Below, in pieces: positions 9,814 to 22,309 of a stretch of DNA of 64,000 nt. This DNA is from Paracidovorax konjaci (lineage in GTDB: Bacteria > Pseudomonadota > Gammaproteobacteria > Burkholderiales > Burkholderiaceae_C). A model generated the notes under the pieces. That model was not told where the DNA came from. It did no database searches and saw only the letters and a list, made by a program, of their open reading frames with translations. How positions within the stretch are numbered: the first letter of the stretch is position 1; the number at the start of each line of letters is the position of its first letter. The position numbers were made by a program, and so were the translations under genes. The stretch covers positions 20,773-84,772 of the forward strand of contig NZ_FOMQ01000014.1 in the NCBI RefSeq assembly GCF_900112675.1. Reading direction: 5' to 3'.

Positions 9814-11403
9814 TCAGGCGGGCGCGGAGAGGGCCGCGTATTCCGGGCCCGTCGCCGCGACGCCGGGGATCTTGAAAACGGACACCGCCTGCACCAGTTG
9901 GTGGGCCTGCCCGCGCAGGCTGGCCGCCGCAGCGGCGCTTTCTTCGACCAGGGCCGCGTTCTGCTGCGTCACCTGGTCCATCTGCCCCACCGCATCGCCC
10001 ACCTGCGAGATACCGGAAGTCTGCTCGACGCTGGCGGTGGTGATCTCGGCCACGATGTCGCTCACGCGGCGGATGGAGCCCACGATCTCCCCCATGGTCT
10101 GCCCGGCCTGATCGACCAGCGATGTCCCCTGCTGGACCTGCTCGACGCTCCGTCCTATCAGGGCCTTGATTTCCTTGGCGGCCTCGGCGCTGCGCTGGGC
10201 CAGGCTGCGCACTTCGCCCGCGACCACCGCGAATCCCCGGCCCTGCTCGCCCGCTCGGGCGGACTCGACCGCAGCGTTCAGCGCGAGGATGTTGGTCTGG
10301 AAGGCGATGGCGTCGATCACCCCGATGATGTCGCCGATCTTGCTGCTGCTCTCGCTGATGCCCTGCATGGTGCTGACCACCTGGCCGACCACCTTGCCGC
10401 CCTGCGCCGCCACCGCCGAGGCCCCCTGCGCCAACTGATTGGCCTGCTTGGCGCTCTCGGTGTTGTTGCCCACCGTCGTGCTCAACTGCGCCATCGTGGC
10501 GGCGGTTTGCTGCAGCGCGCTGGCCTGCTCTTCCGTGCGCTGGCTGAGGTCATGGTTCCCCTGGGCGATCTGCGCGCTGGCGGTGGCCACGCTCTCGGAG
10601 TTGCTGCGCACGTTCGACACCAGCTCGATTAGGCTCCCCTGCATCTTCGCCATGGAACGCAGCAGTGCGCCCAGTTCGTCGCCGGCACCCGCAGGAATGG
10701 CGGTGGTGAGGTCGCCGCGCTGGATGGAATCCGCCACCTGGACCGCCTGCCCCAGCGGCTGCGTGATCGAGCGCGACACCAGCCACCCCACGGCCATGCC
10801 CAGGGCCGCCATCAGCAGGGCCAGTCCGGACATCAGCACCATGCCGAACGACGCCGCTTGCGCCCCTTCGGCCGCCAGGCGGTTCGCGATCTCCTGTTGC
10901 AGCGCGACACTGTCGTCGGTGGCTTTGAAGACGATGTTCTGCTGCTGGCGTACCTCACCGATCAGATAGGCCCCCGCGGCGGCCTGGTCCCCCTGCTCGG
11001 CCAGGGCGATGGCGCGGTCGAGGGCCGCGTTGTACGGGGCGCGGTTGTCCGCAATGACCTTGAACAGCTCCCGGGCCTTCGGCAGTGTGAGTCCCTTGTC
11101 GAGCTCGGCAAGAATCTCCGTGTTGCGGGCCCGGAGGGCCGCGATCTTCTGCTTTTCTCCGCCGACGAACGCCGGATCGTTGTTGATGGCCACGTTGCGG
11201 GCATACCGCCCGATGGTCTGGAAATTGTCCTTCAACTGGGTCAAGAGCCCGACCTTCACCATGCGGTCCGTGGACAGTTCCTGGACGCTGCTGCTGAGAC
11301 CTCGCATCTGCGTGGACCCATAGACGGCAATGCCGATACCGATGGCGACGACGGTGCCGAAGCCCAGGCCCAGACGCCTGGAGATGGACAGATTCTTGAA
11401 CAT
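9814..11403 (-). CDS. Methyl-accepting chemotaxis protein
   Basis: A 529-residue transmembrane chemoreceptor. It has an N-terminal TM (about 13-32), a periplasmic four-helix-bundle sensor (about 33-185), a second TM (about 188-212), a HAMP domain ending near 265, and a cytoplasmic signalling domain. The highly conserved hairpin tip is intact ([20 protein letters not shown], then [17 protein letters not shown]). The ligand cannot be read from sequence. There is no C-terminal NWETF-like pentapeptide. It is a stand-alone gene with no che genes nearby. Confidence 0.93.
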   Translation of the reverse strand: MFKNLSISRRLGLGFGTVVAIGIGIAVYGSTQMRGLSSSVQELSTDRMVKVGLLTQLKDNFQTIGRYARNVAINNDPAFVGGEKQKIAALRARNTEILAELDKGLTLPKARELFKVIADNRAPYNAALDRAIALAEQGDQAAAGAYLIGEVRQQQNIVFKATDDSVALQQEIANRLAAEGAQAASFGMVLMSGLALLMAALGMAVGWLVSRSITQPLGQAVQVADSIQRGDLTTAIPAGAGDELGALLRSMAKMQGSLIELVSNVRSNSESVATASAQIAQGNHDLSQRTEEQASALQQTAATMAQLSTTVGNNTESAKQANQLAQGASAVAAQGGKVVGQVVSTMQGISESSSKIGDIIGVIDAIAFQTNILALNAAVESARAGEQGRGFAVVAGEVRSLAQRSAEAAKEIKALIGRSVEQVQQGTSLVDQAGQTMGEIVGSIRRVSDIVAEITTASVEQTSGISQVGDAVGQMDQVTQQNAALVEESAAAAASLRGQAHQLVQAVSVFKIPGVAATGPEYAALSAPA

Positions 11404-11708
11404 TCGGAAGAGTGATTGCAGTTCTTACGCGGCAATGAAAAGACACGTCCTCCCGCGTGACGAGGCGTACTGTCCGGAGCCCGCACCCGGTCGCCCTTGC
11501 GGACCCTGGCGCCCCGCCGGGGCGGCCCCTCGACCTCTACGGCGACGAGCGCGGAACTCAACCATATCGCCTTGATTGTGACAATCTGCAACGCAATCGA
11601 GTTGACTTTCCGGGGTCCATTTTTTGGTAACCCGTGGGACGGAACGGGCGGTTGCCCAACGCCGTCGGAAGGGCATCTCGGGCCGCTCGAACAATGAACA
11701 AGGCCGCG
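11404..11708. other. Intergenic region without a supported gene
   Basis: The 305 bp between the chemoreceptor start and the end of the epimerase gene. It should hold the receptor promoter. A GC-rich inverted repeat (CGCCCCGCC / GGGGCGG) lies near 11,510-11,525. I see no convincing sigma-28 promoter, RNA gene or ORF with coding character. Confidence 0.5.
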
Positions 11709-12692
11709 CTAGCGAGCCACCGGGCCCAGGCAGCCCAGGCCGTCGAGTGACGCCTCCACCGCCTCGCCGAGCGGCGTGTGGGGCTCGTGGCCCAGCACCT
11801 CCCGCAGGCGGCGGTTGCCCATGCGCACGGGCTGCTCCCACAGGTAGCGCATCTCCATCATCTCGCGCAGCGTCGGCACGAACGGCGCGGCCAGGCGCAG
11901 CAGACCCCAGGGCGTGCGGGCGATGCGCGGCACGGCGCCCCCACGCCGCGCCACCGCCTGCTGGATCGCCTCGGCCATCTGCAGGCCGGTGGCGTCCCAG
12001 TGGCCCGCCATGTGGAACCGCTCGAACGCGCCCAGCGCACCGCGCCGCTCCAGCAGCGCCACCATGGTGCGGGCCACGTCGGGCAGGTACGCCCACTGGT
12101 GTCCCACGCCCGCCCGCGCCGGGTTCGAGACCGACACGATGGGCCGCCCCGGCCGGACCATGCCTTGCGAGAACCAGCTGTTGCCCGGCTTCGGCCCGAA
12201 GAAATCGCCGGCCCGCACGACGATGGCGCGGGCCCCCTGCCGGCTGGCCGCTTCGAGGCGCTCCTCCAGCCGCACGCGGATGGCGCCCTTGCGGGTGGCC
12301 GGGCGCTGCGGCGATGCTTCGTCCAGGTCCGGCAAGGCGTCGGGCCCGAAGTTGTAGACCGTGCCGGGCAGCACGATGGTCGCGCCCAGCGCGGTGGCCG
12401 CGGCCACCGTGTTGTCGATCATCGGCATCACCAACGTGTCCCAGCCGCGGTAGCCCGGAGGATTGACCGCGTGCACGATCACCGAACACCCCTGCGCCGC
12501 CCGTGCCACGTCGTCCCGCTGCAGGGCATCTCCACGGAACCAGGCGATGCCCCCGGTGCCCGCACCCTCCGGGGCCGGGCCCCGTGCCAGCGCATGCACC
12601 GCCCACCCGGCGGCGTGCAGCTGCCGCGCCACCTCCCCGCCGATGCCGCCCGTGGCGCCGAGCACCAGGGCTGTCCTGCAACCATCCGCCAT
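11709..12692 (-). CDS. NAD(P)-dependent epimerase/dehydratase family protein
   Basis: A 327-residue extended short-chain dehydrogenase-like protein. The Rossmann glycine motif is at the N-terminus (LVLGATGGIGGEVARQL, about 8-24), followed by VIVHAVNPPGYRGW and a VLPGTVYNFGPD segment at the usual active-site strand. A canonical YxxxK is not obvious, so it may be an atypical NmrA/epimerase-type oxidoreductase. The ATG at 12,692 was chosen because it precedes the Rossmann strand directly. It is divergent from an adjacent LysR gene, a common regulator-target arrangement. Confidence 0.8.
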   Translation of the reverse strand: MADGCRTALVLGATGGIGGEVARQLHAAGWAVHALARGPAPEGAGTGGIAWFRGDALQRDDVARAAQGCSVIVHAVNPPGYRGWDTLVMPMIDNTVAAATALGATIVLPGTVYNFGPDALPDLDEASPQRPATRKGAIRVRLEERLEAASRQGARAIVVRAGDFFGPKPGNSWFSQGMVRPGRPIVSVSNPARAGVGHQWAYLPDVARTMVALLERRGALGAFERFHMAGHWDATGLQMAEAIQQAVARRGGAVPRIARTPWGLLRLAAPFVPTLREMMEMRYLWEQPVRMGNRRLREVLGHEPHTPLGEAVEASLDGLGCLGPVAR

Positions 12693-12795
12693 GCCATCTC
12701 CCGTTCGAGGCCACCAGGGCCGATGGGATCGATTGTGCGAACGGGCAAGCACCGCGTGAATTGCCGAGCACAGGGTAGCGGCTATACATTTCTGC

Positions 12796-13701
12796 ATGAC
12801 CAAGATGAACATCGGCTGGGAGCTGTACCGCACCTTTCTGGGTGTGCTGACCGAAGGGTCGCTCTCCGGCGCCGCGCGGGCGCTGGGCATCACCCAGCCC
12901 ACGGCGGGGCGCCACGTGGAGGCGCTGGAGAAGGCGCTGGGCACGCTGCTCTTCACCCGGTCCCCCGCGGGCCTGATGCCCACGGAGGCCGCGCAGGCGC
13001 TGCGCCCCCAGGCCCTGGCGATGGCGAGCCTGGCCGCGTCCATCGAACGCACGGCGGCCAGCCAGGGCGGCCCGGACGGCGGCGTCAAGGGGGTCGTGCG
13101 CGTCGGCTGCAGCGAAGTGATCGGCATCGAGGTGCTGCCGCCCGTGATCGCCGGGCTGCAGCGTTCGCATCCGGCACTGAAAGTCGAACTGGTGCTGACC
13201 GACCGCGTGCAGGACCTGCTGCACCGCGAAGCCGACATCGCCGTGCGCATGGCCACGCCCCGGCAGGAGCAACTGGTGGCGCGGCGGCTGGGGCACATCG
13301 ACATCGGCCTGCATGCGCGGCGGGACTATCTGGAACGGCACGGCACGCCGCGCAACCTGGAGCAGCTGGCCACGCACACGCTCATCGGCTACGACCAGGC
13401 CACGGCATTCATCCGGCAGATGGAGGGCTCGCTGCAAGGGCTGCGGCGCGACATGTTCTCGCTGCGCAGCGACAGCCACCTGGCCCAGTGGGCGCTGATC
13501 CGCGCGGGCGCCGGCATCGGCCTGTGCCAGGTTCCGCTGGCGCGCCGCTCACCCGACCTGGTGCGCCTGCTGCCCCGCAGCTTCTCGGTGCCCATGGAAA
13601 CCTGGGTCACCATGCACGAGGACCTGCGCGGCAGCCCGCGCTGCCGCGCCACCTTCGACGCGCTGGTCGAGGGCATGCTGACCCACATGGCAACGCGCTG
13701 A
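12796..13701 (+). CDS. LysR-family transcriptional regulator
   Basis: A 301-residue LTTR with an N-terminal winged HTH (about 8-65: LYRTFLGVLTEGSLSGAARALGITQPTAGRHVEALE) and a C-terminal periplasmic-binding-like effector domain. The effector is unknown. The gene is divergent from the epimerase gene across about 100 bp, so it probably controls that gene and itself from the shared region. The next gene downstream is convergent. Confidence 0.9.
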   Translation: MTKMNIGWELYRTFLGVLTEGSLSGAARALGITQPTAGRHVEALEKALGTLLFTRSPAGLMPTEAAQALRPQALAMASLAASIERTAASQGGPDGGVKGVVRVGCSEVIGIEVLPPVIAGLQRSHPALKVELVLTDRVQDLLHREADIAVRMATPRQEQLVARRLGHIDIGLHARRDYLERHGTPRNLEQLATHTLIGYDQATAFIRQMEGSLQGLRRDMFSLRSDSHLAQWALIRAGAGIGLCQVPLARRSPDLVRLLPRSFSVPMETWVTMHEDLRGSPRCRATFDALVEGMLTHMATR

Positions 13702-13725
13702 GAAGCCCGGGCCGGCGCCGCAGGC

Positions 13726-14796
13726 TCAGCCCTCAAACTGCGGGTGCGTCTGCCGGATGCGCGCCATCGCGATGGCCGCAGCGGCGGTGCGCGTCTCGGC
13801 CCCCAGCTTCACGTACACGCGCTCCAGGTGCTTCTTCACGGTGGCGGGGCTCGACCCGAGGATGTCGCCGATGTCGCGGTTGGTCTTGCCCTTCACGAGC
13901 CAGTACAGCACCTCGGCCTCGCGCGCGGTGAGGCGGAAGCCCGCGGCCAGCGCGTCGAGCACCGCCGCGTCCGAGGTCTCGCGCATCACGATGAGCCAGT
14001 CGCCGCCGCCCTCGCCGTCGCCCGTCTGCTGGTGCAGCGCGAACGACAGCCGCCGCGCGCCCTGCTCCACCACGAGGCGTGGCGGCTCCACGCGCTGCGC
14101 GGCCCAGAGCGCGACCTGCGGCAATTGCGCGCGCAGCCACTGCACGACGGCCGGCGGCGCCACGGCGGGCGCCGGCGCCCCCTCGCCCCCGCCGCCGAAA
14201 TACTGCCGCAGCAGTTCGCGCGCGAGGGCCGTCTGCCACATCAGGCGCCCGTCGCTCGCGCGCACGGTGATGCTGGCGTAGCCGAACGCGTCGAGCGCAT
14301 TGCGGGCCTGGCCCGCCTGGCGCTGGGCCTGCCGCGCGCGGCGCGCACCCTGCAGGTGCACGTTCATGCGCGCGAGCACCTCGCGCGGCTTGATCGGCTT
14401 GGTCACGTAGTCCACCGCGCCCGCGGCCAGCGCCGCTTCCAGGTGCTCGGTCTCGGTGAGGCCGGTCATGAAGACGATGGGGATGTGCGCCGTCGCGGGC
14501 AGGCCCTTGAGGCGGCGCGCGACCTCGAAGCCGTCCATGCCGGGCATCACGGCGTCCAGCAGCACCACGTCGGGCAGCGCCTGCGCGGCCCGCGCGAGCG
14601 CGGCCTCGCCGCTCGCGGCCACGAGCACGGTGTAGCCGGCCTCGTCGAGCGCATCGTGCAGCACGGCGAGGTTGTCGGGCACGTCGTCCACGATGAGCAC
14701 GACATCGGCGAGCGACCGGTCGAGCGGCGCGGCAAGGCCCGGGGCGGCGGGCGCGGGGATCGGCGCGGTCACGCCGGGAGCGGGGTGGGCGGTCAT
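13726..14796 (-). CDS. Response regulator with LuxR-type HTH output
   Basis: A 356-residue regulator. An N-terminal receiver spans about 30-150, with acidic pair D37-D38, phospho-acceptor D81 in [13 protein letters not shown], and YVTKPI carrying the conserved Lys. A linker of about 120 residues follows, then a LuxR/NarL HTH near residues 285-350 ([43 protein letters not shown] in outline). Its ATG overlaps the stop of the upstream sensor gene by four bases (ATGA). The pair form one unit facing the urease operon, whose genes are the obvious candidate targets; that is inference. Confidence 0.9.
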   Translation of the reverse strand: MTAHPAPGVTAPIPAPAAPGLAAPLDRSLADVVLIVDDVPDNLAVLHDALDEAGYTVLVAASGEAALARAAQALPDVVLLDAVMPGMDGFEVARRLKGLPATAHIPIVFMTGLTETEHLEAALAAGAVDYVTKPIKPREVLARMNVHLQGARRARQAQRQAGQARNALDAFGYASITVRASDGRLMWQTALARELLRQYFGGGGEGAPAPAVAPPAVVQWLRAQLPQVALWAAQRVEPPRLVVEQGARRLSFALHQQTGDGEGGGDWLIVMRETSDAAVLDALAAGFRLTAREAEVLYWLVKGKTNRDIGDILGSSPATVKKHLERVYVKLGAETRTAAAAIAMARIRQTHPQFEG

Positions 14797-17700
14797 GGGG
14801 TCGGGGGCTCCGGTGCCTGCAGCCTGCGCGCGAGCGCCTCGAACTGGAACTGCCGCGCCAGCGCGCGGGCGTCCTCCACCCAGGCGGTGCAGCCGGGCTG
14901 CGCGGCTTCGATGGCGGCGAGCTGCTGCATCACGCCGCGGTAATAGCCCAGCTCCACGGCCTGCGCGAGCGGGGCCAGGGACGCGGGATCGGGTGCCGCG
15001 AACGCAGCGGCGGGCAAGGCAGGGCCGCGCGCGGCCGGGGGCAGCGCCAGGGGCGCGGCGGCCCGTGGCGGCGGCAGCGGCAGCGGGGCATCCTCGCCCG
15101 TCCATTCGAGCCGCAGGCGCCGCTCCAGCCAGTCGAGCAGTTCGCTGTGGCGCACGGGCTTGACGAAGAAATCCTCGGGGCGGATGCCGGCATCGTTCTC
15201 CAGCCCCTTGTCGAACGCGTTGGCGGAGACCACGGCCATGGGCGTGTCGGCATGGCCGGCCGCGCGCAGGCGGCGCAGCGTCTCCCAGCCGTCGATGCCG
15301 GGCATGGCGAGGTCCATGAACACGGCATCGGGCCGCAGCCCCGCGGCGATGAGATCGAGCGCGTCGTGCCCGCTGGCGGCCGTGCGCAGGGCGAAGCCCA
15401 TCGGCTCCAGCACCTGCACGAGCAGCTCGCGGTCGGCCTCCTCGTTGTCCACCACCAGCAGCGTGCGGCGCGCGCCCGCATAGCCGCGCCGTGCGGGCCG
15501 CAGCGCGGCGGCGGCGGCCGGGCCGCCGGTGCCGGCCGCGCCAGGGTGCAGCGCGGGCAGGAAAAGCCGCACGCGGAAGAGCGCGCCCGCGCCCGGCGTG
15601 CTCTGCACCTCCAGGTCGCCGCCCATGAGGCCCGTGAGCATTTTTGCGATGGTGAGGCCCAGCCCCGCGCCGGGCGTGCCGCCCGCATGGCTGGCCGCAC
15701 CGCGCGCGAAGGGCTCGAAGATGCTGGCGCGCTCGGCCTCGGTGAGGCCGGGGCCGCTGTCCTCCACCTCGATCAGCGCCAGTTCGCGCGCATGGCGCAC
15801 GCCCAGGCGCACGTGGCCCGTGGCGGTGAACTTGATCGCATTGCCCAGCAGGTTGATGAGGATCTGCCGCACGCGCTGCTCGTCGGCACGCACCCACTCG
15901 GGCAGCGTGCCGCGCACGTCGGCCTCGAAGCCCAGGCCCTTGGCGCGCGCCTGCGGCTCGAACATGTCGCACAGCTCGCGCACGAAGTCGGCGAAACGCA
16001 TCGGCCGCGCCTGGAGCGTGAGCTTGCCGCTTTCGATGCGCGCGATGTCCAGCGTGCCCTCGATCAGCGAGAGCAGGTGCTCGCCGCCGCGCCGGATCAC
16101 GCGCACGGCCTGCTGGCGGTGCGGCGGCACGGAGGCGTCCTCGCCCATGAGCTGCGCATAGCCCAGGATGCTGTTGAGCGGCGTGCGCAGCTCGTGGCTG
16201 ATGGCGCTGATGTAGCGGCTCTTGGCCTGGTTGGCCTGCTCGGCCAGGGCCCGCGCGTCCTCGGCCTGGGCGCGCGCATGCTCGGCCTGCGCGCGGGCGT
16301 CCTCGGCCACCTGCCGGGCCTCCTGCAGCGCCTCGTCGGTCTGGCGGTGCAGGTGGATCTCGCGCTGCAGCAGGTGCGTCTGGCGGTTCGACTCTTCCTG
16401 CGCCACCTTGCGGCTGGTGTGGGCCAGCACCAGCCACCACGCGACGATGCCCGAGATGACCAGCAGCGCCAGATAGGCCTTGAGCAGCCCCGAGCGCAGC
16501 GCCACCGCCCCCGCGCCCGAAGGCGCGAGCGCCTGCAGCTCCTGCCGGTAGAAGAGCCCGAACACCGCCGCCAGCAGCGGCGCGATCACCAGCATCAGCA
16601 GCAGGAAATGCCCCAGCCCCGAATCCAGCAGCCGCCACGCGCCGCGCGGCAGCAGCCAGCGCAGCGCGGCGGCCCACTGCACGGCCAGGTGCGCGTGCGG
16701 CTTGCACATGTCGCCGCAGCGCGCATCCAGCGTGCAGCACAGCGAGCAGATCGCGCCGCGGTAGGCCGGGCAATGCGCCATGTCGGGCGCCTCGTATTCG
16801 CGCTCGCAGACCACGCAGCGCAGCATGGCAGGCAGCGTCGCCGTGGCCCCGCCCTCACCGGCGCCGCAACCCGCGCAGCCGGCCGTGCCGCAGGCCAGGG
16901 GGGCCGTCTCCCCGCGGGCCAGGTAGTAGCGCCCGCGCGTGGCCCAGGCGATCAGCGGCGCGGCCACGAAGGCCGTGACCATCGCGATCACGGCCGAGAA
17001 CGCCTGCGCGAGCGGACCGAACAGCCCCAGGTGCGCGCCGATGGACAGCAGCGACGCCAGCGCCATCGCGCCCACGCCCACGGGGTTGATGTCGTAGAGG
17101 TGCGCGCGCTTGAACTCGATGCCGGGTGGCGAGAGGCCCAGCGGCTTGTTGACCACGAGGTCGGCCACCACGGCCATCATCCAGGCGATGGCCACGTTGG
17201 AGTAGAGCCCGAGCACCTGCCCCAGCGCGGTGAACACGTTCATCTCCATCAGCATGAAGGCGATGAGCGTGTTGAACACCACCCACACCACGCGGCCCGG
17301 GTGGCTGTGCGTGAGGCGCGAGAAGAAGTTGCTCCACGCGAGCGAGCCCGCGTAGGCGTTGGTCACGTTGATCTTGATCTGCGAGACCACCACGAACAGC
17401 GCCGTGGCCGCCACCGCCCAGCCGTAGTGCGGGAACACGTATTCATAGGCCGCCAGGTACATCTGGTTGGGGTCCACCGCGCGGTCGGGCGGCACCATGT
17501 GGGTGATGGCCAGGTAGGCCAGCAGCGCGCCGCCCAGCATCTTGAGCACGCCCAGCACCACCCAGCCCGGGCCGCCCGCCAGCACGCCCAGGCGCCAGCC
17601 CCAGCGGCGCCCCGGGGCGGAAGGCGGCATGAAGCGCAGGTAGTCGGCCTGCTCTCCCATCTGCGTGATGAGCGCAATGCCGACGGTGAGCGCCGCACCA

Positions 17701-18407
17701 AAGAGGGGCAGGCTGAATCCGGCGCCCGCGCCCGATTCCCCGCCGTAGTGCACCACCCCTGCGAATGCACCAGGATCGCGCACCCACACGAAGGCGAACG
17801 GCACCACCAGCATCACCAGCCAGAGCGGCTGCGTCCACACCTGCAGCCGCCCGATGGCCGAGACGCCGTGCGTGACCAGCGGGATCACCACGAGCGCGCA
17901 GACGAGGTAGCCCCAGCGCGGCGGAATGTCCAGCGCCAGCTCCAGCGCGTAGGCCATGACGGCCGCCTCCAGCGCGAAGAAGATGAAGGTGAAAGTGGCG
18001 TAAATGAGCGAGGTGACGGTGGAGCCGATGTAGCCGAAGCCCGCACCGCGCGTGAGCAGGTCCATGTCCACGCCGTGGCGCGCCGCATAGACGCTGATCG
18101 GCCAGCCCGCCAGGAAGATGATGAGCCCCGTCGCCACGATGGCCCAGAACGCGTTCGCCCAGCCGTACTGCACCAGCAGCGTGGCGCCCACCGCCTCCAG
18201 CACCAGGAACGAGGCCGCGCCGAACGCCGTGTTGGCCACGCGGAACGGCGACCAGCGCCGGAAGCGCTGCGGCGTGTAGCGCAGCGCGTAGTCCTCCATC
18301 GTCTCGGTGGCCACCCAGCCGTTGTAGTCGCGGCGCACCTTCACCACCTGCTGGGGGACGGCGCCCAGGGGGTCGGCGGTGGAGGTCGGTGCGGTGGCGG
18401 GCGGCAT
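14793..18407 (-). CDS. NCS1 permease-histidine kinase-receiver fusion sensor
   Basis: A 1204-residue hybrid sensor. Residues about 40-490 form a polytopic NCS1-type transporter domain (purine/cytosine/allantoin permease family) with about 12 TM segments and [10 protein letters not shown] near 121. A cysteine-rich segment (about 506-568, with [20 protein letters not shown]) suggests metal binding. Two more TM segments (about 600-620, 642-662) and a coiled coil lead to a HisKA domain with H738 in [12 protein letters not shown]. The HATPase domain follows (N856, DSGPG near 883, GAGLGL near 914), then a receiver with D1032 in MDLAMPG. It is divergent from ureA and translationally coupled to the response regulator. 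A role in sensing a purine, pyrimidine or urea-related compound is inferred from domain and context. Confidence 0.88.
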   Translation of the reverse strand: MPPATAPTSTADPLGAVPQQVVKVRRDYNGWVATETMEDYALRYTPQRFRRWSPFRVANTAFGAASFLVLEAVGATLLVQYGWANAFWAIVATGLIIFLAGWPISVYAARHGVDMDLLTRGAGFGYIGSTVTSLIYATFTFIFFALEAAVMAYALELALDIPPRWGYLVCALVVIPLVTHGVSAIGRLQVWTQPLWLVMLVVPFAFVWVRDPGAFAGVVHYGGESGAGAGFSLPLFGAALTVGIALITQMGEQADYLRFMPPSAPGRRWGWRLGVLAGGPGWVVLGVLKMLGGALLAYLAITHMVPPDRAVDPNQMYLAAYEYVFPHYGWAVAATALFVVVSQIKINVTNAYAGSLAWSNFFSRLTHSHPGRVVWVVFNTLIAFMLMEMNVFTALGQVLGLYSNVAIAWMMAVVADLVVNKPLGLSPPGIEFKRAHLYDINPVGVGAMALASLLSIGAHLGLFGPLAQAFSAVIAMVTAFVAAPLIAWATRGRYYLARGETAPLACGTAGCAGCGAGEGGATATLPAMLRCVVCEREYEAPDMAHCPAYRGAICSLCCTLDARCGDMCKPHAHLAVQWAAALRWLLPRGAWRLLDSGLGHFLLLMLVIAPLLAAVFGLFYRQELQALAPSGAGAVALRSGLLKAYLALLVISGIVAWWLVLAHTSRKVAQEESNRQTHLLQREIHLHRQTDEALQEARQVAEDARAQAEHARAQAEDARALAEQANQAKSRYISAISHELRTPLNSILGYAQLMGEDASVPPHRQQAVRVIRRGGEHLLSLIEGTLDIARIESGKLTLQARPMRFADFVRELCDMFEPQARAKGLGFEADVRGTLPEWVRADEQRVRQILINLLGNAIKFTATGHVRLGVRHARELALIEVEDSGPGLTEAERASIFEPFARGAASHAGGTPGAGLGLTIAKMLTGLMGGDLEVQSTPGAGALFRVRLFLPALHPGAAGTGGPAAAAALRPARRGYAGARRTLLVVDNEEADRELLVQVLEPMGFALRTAASGHDALDLIAAGLRPDAVFMDLAMPGIDGWETLRRLRAAGHADTPMAVVSANAFDKGLENDAGIRPEDFFVKPVRHSELLDWLERRLRLEWTGEDAPLPLPPPRAAAPLALPPAARGPALPAAAFAAPDPASLAPLAQAVELGYYRGVMQQLAAIEAAQPGCTAWVEDARALARQFQFEALARRLQAPEPPTP

Positions 18408-18572
18408 GGGGCACGCGCCGGGCTGCAGGTTCCATGCCACGCGGGCCGGTGCCGTTCGCCGTACGGCGTATGGACGGGCACAGCCCTTGCTGACTACCAT
18501 GCGGCTTTCACGGGTCCGGGCGTGCGCCCGCTCCCTCCGCCTTCCTCCCGTTTTCCCAGCCCCGCCTGCGCC

Positions 18573-18875
18573 ATGGAACTCACCCCCCGCGAAAAAGACA
18601 AGCTCCTGCTGTTCACCGCCGCCCTGCTCGCCGAGCGGCGCCGCGCGCGCGGGCTCAAGCTCAACTACCCGGAGGCCGTCGCCCTCATCAGCGCCGCTGT
18701 GCTGGAGGGCGCGCGCGACGGCAAGACCGTGGCCCAGCTCATGAGCGAAGGCCGCACCGTGCTCACGCGGGACGACGTCATGGAAGGCGTGCCCGAAATG
18801 ATCGCGGACATCCAGGTCGAAGCCACCTTCCCCGACGGCAGCAAGCTCGTCACCGTGCACCAGCCCATCGTCTGA
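18573..18875 (+). CDS. ureA: Urease subunit gamma
   Basis: The 100-residue gamma subunit of the nickel urease that hydrolyses urea to ammonia and carbamate in the cytoplasm. The sequence is textbook Ure[31 protein letters not shown], and [22 protein letters not shown]. Length is normal. It is the first gene of the operon. The 165 bp upstream is shared with the divergent NCS1-kinase gene and must contain the operon promoter; ureD, usually upstream of ureA, is not there. Confidence 0.97.
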   Translation: MELTPREKDKLLLFTAALLAERRRARGLKLNYPEAVALISAAVLEGARDGKTVAQLMSEGRTVLTRDDVMEGVPEMIADIQVEATFPDGSKLVTVHQPIV

Positions 18876-18903
18876 CCCGATCCGCAGGTTTTGAGCAAAA
18901 CCC

Positions 18904-18927
18904 CTCCATGCCGCCGGATCCATTGAA
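18904..18927. repeat. Intergenic repeat, right copy of the 24-bp inverted pair
   Basis: Exact reverse complement of 1922-1945, located in the 61-bp gap between ureA and ureJ. No transposase or other mobile gene lies between the two copies. It is followed by the start region of ureJ. It is probably a dispersed intergenic motif with a possible role in mRNA structure. Confidence 0.7.
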
Positions 18928-18936
18928 AAGATTGCT

Positions 18937-19554
18937 ATGAAAAAAGAAGCAAACCACTCCCCTCGCTCCCGCTCCGCCACCGCGGCCCTGCTGCTGCTCG
19001 CCGCCCTGGCGCCCGCACTGGCCCTCGCCCATGGCGGCGACGGCATCGCCGCCCACGCGCACGGCGGGTTCCTGCAGGGCTTCGTGCACCCGTTCACGGG
19101 GCTGGACCACCTGGCCGCCATGCTGGCCGTGGGCGTCTGGAGCGCGCTCGCCGTGCGGCCCGTGTGGCTCGCTCCCGCGAGCTTCGTTGCGCTGTTGGCG
19201 GTGGGCGCCGCCGCCGGGTTCGCCGGGCTGGCGGTGCCGGGCGTGGAGCCCATGATCGCCGCCTCGCTGCTCGTGGTGGGCCTGCTGGTGGCCTGGCGGC
19301 GCGCGCTTCCGCTGGCACTGGCCGCCGGCACCGCGGGTGCGTTCGCGTTCTTCCACGGCGCGGCGCACGGCCAGGAGCTGGCCGGCAGCGGCCAGTGGCT
19401 GGCGCTGGCCGGCATGGTGGCCGCCACGGCCCTGCTGCATGGTGCGGGCATCGCGCTCGGCCGGGCGGTGCTGCAGCGCCACCGGGCGCTGTCGCTGATC
19501 GCGGGCGGCGGCACGGCCCTGCTGGGCGCCGCGTTGCTCGTGCGCCTGGCCTGA
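18937..19554 (+). CDS. ureJ: HupE/UreJ family nickel permease-like protein
   Basis: A 205-residue membrane protein of the HupE/UreJ family, expected to bring nickel to urease. A cleavable-type signal segment (about 14-32, ending LALAHGG) is followed by the family motif [18 protein letters not shown] (about 50-67) and several further TM segments. The HP-x-x-G-x-DH histidines are intact. It lies between ureA and ureB, as in several betaproteobacterial urease operons. Paralogs serve hydrogenases, but the context here fixes the urease role. Confidence 0.9.
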   Translation: MKKEANHSPRSRSATAALLLLAALAPALALAHGGDGIAAHAHGGFLQGFVHPFTGLDHLAAMLAVGVWSALAVRPVWLAPASFVALLAVGAAAGFAGLAVPGVEPMIAASLLVVGLLVAWRRALPLALAAGTAGAFAFFHGAAHGQELAGSGQWLALAGMVAATALLHGAGIALGRAVLQRHRALSLIAGGGTALLGAALLVRLA

Positions 19555-19608
19555 ACGGCGCCCCCCACACGGCCTTTCCACCGATTTCCCAGGATCCCAG
19601 GACGCTGC

Positions 19609-19968
19609 ATGACCCTCATCCCCGGCGAACTCCTCATCGACGACGGCGAGCACTCCCTGAACGTGGGCCGCCGCACGCTCACCCTGGTGGTGCGCAACAC
19701 GGCCGACCGGCCCATCCAGGTAGGGTCGCACTACCACTTCGCGGAGACAAACGGCGCGCTCGACTTCGACCGCGCGGCCGCGCGCGGCATGCGCCTGCAC
19801 ATCGCGAGCGGCACGGCCGTGCGCTTCGAGCCGGGCCAGCAGCGCACGGTGCAACTGGTCGACCTGGCGGGCGAGCGCATCGTGCACGGCTTCCGCGCCC
19901 TGGTGCAAGGACCGCTGGGCGCCCCCGCCCCCGCACAGGACACCCCTGCCCCCGCCGGAGACCGCTGA
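19609..19968 (+). CDS. ureB: Urease subunit beta
   Basis: The 119-residue beta subunit of urease. Conserved blocks are [44 protein letters not shown] and RFEPGQ-RTV-LV-LAG-R. The C-terminal tail after residue 100 ([16 protein letters not shown]) is Ala/Pro-rich and longer than in compact homologs. Two bases separate its stop from ureC. Confidence 0.97.
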   Translation: MTLIPGELLIDDGEHSLNVGRRTLTLVVRNTADRPIQVGSHYHFAETNGALDFDRAAARGMRLHIASGTAVRFEPGQQRTVQLVDLAGERIVHGFRALVQGPLGAPAPAQDTPAPAGDR

Positions 19969-19970
19969 CC

Positions 19971-21689
<1,719 letters not shown>

Positions 21690-21712
21690 CCCCTCTTCCC
21701 TGCCGCCTTCCG

Positions 21713-22303
21713 ATGCTCCAGGTCTCCAAACTGCTTCCCCAGGGCCAGGGCCTCGCGCCCGTCCTGGCCCGCCGTGCCGCCACCGTCGAACTCGACTGGG
21801 ACGTGCGCCAGAAAAGCCGCTTCGCCGCCACCGACTCCACCGGGCGCGCGCTCGGCGTGTTCCTGCCGCGCGGCACCGTCGTGCGCGGCGGCGACGTGCT
21901 GGTGGCCGAGGACGGCACCCTGCTGCGCGTGGTCGCCGCACCGCAGCCCGTGCTGCGCATCACGCCCTGCAGCCAGCACGGCAGCGCCTTCGACCTGACG
22001 CGCGCCGCCTACCACCTGGGCAACCGCCATGTCCCCATCGAACTGCGCCCCGACCACCTGCAGATCGAGCCCGACCACGTGCTGGCCGACATGCTGCGCG
22101 CCATGCACCTCACCGTGACCGCGCAGCAGGCCGCGTTCGAGCCCGAGGGCGGCGCCTATGCGGCGGGCCACGGCCACGGCCATGCGCACGATCACGATCA
22201 CGATCACGATCACGATCACGATCACGATCACGATCACGATCACGGCCATGGTCATGCGCATGCCCACGGACACAACCATGCGCATGGCGCCCACGGCCAC
22301 TGA
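21713..22303 (+). CDS. ureE: Urease accessory protein, nickel metallochaperone, with long His/Asp tail
   Basis: A 196-residue UreE that delivers nickel to the UreG-containing complex. The N-terminal peptide-binding domain (1-75) and central metal-binding domain (about 80-150) have normal spacing. After about residue 155 the protein becomes a long His tail in which about ten HD dipeptides are followed by [20 protein letters not shown]. His-rich tails occur in some UreE and store nickel; a run of regular HD pairs is notable. The tail is encoded by a hexanucleotide repeat, so its length may vary between strains. Confidence 0.95.
   Translation: MLQVSKLLPQGQGLAPVLARRAATVELDWDVRQKSRFAATDSTGRALGVFLPRGTVVRGGDVLVAEDGTLLRVVAAPQPVLRITPCSQHGSAFDLTRAAYHLGNRHVPIELRPDHLQIEPDHVLADMLRAMHLTVTAQQAAFEPEGGAYAAGHGHGHAHDHDHDHDHDHDHDHDHDHGHGHAHAHGHNHAHGAHGH
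22187..22243 (+). repeat. In-frame CACGAT hexanucleotide tandem repeat in ureE
   Basis: Nine exact CACGAT units plus a terminal CAC, encoding alternating His-Asp. The unit length is a multiple of three, so slippage would change tail length without breaking the frame. It is a likely variable-number tandem repeat. Confidence 0.95.
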
Positions 22304-22309
22304 GCGCCC

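Noticed and set aside
1922..18927. 24-bp inverted repeats as ends of a transposon
   Set aside because: The 17 kb between them is ordinary metabolism and no transposase or target duplication is present.
22187..22243. Possible CRISPR array
   Set aside because: The 6-bp units are contiguous with no spacers and encode the UreE tail.
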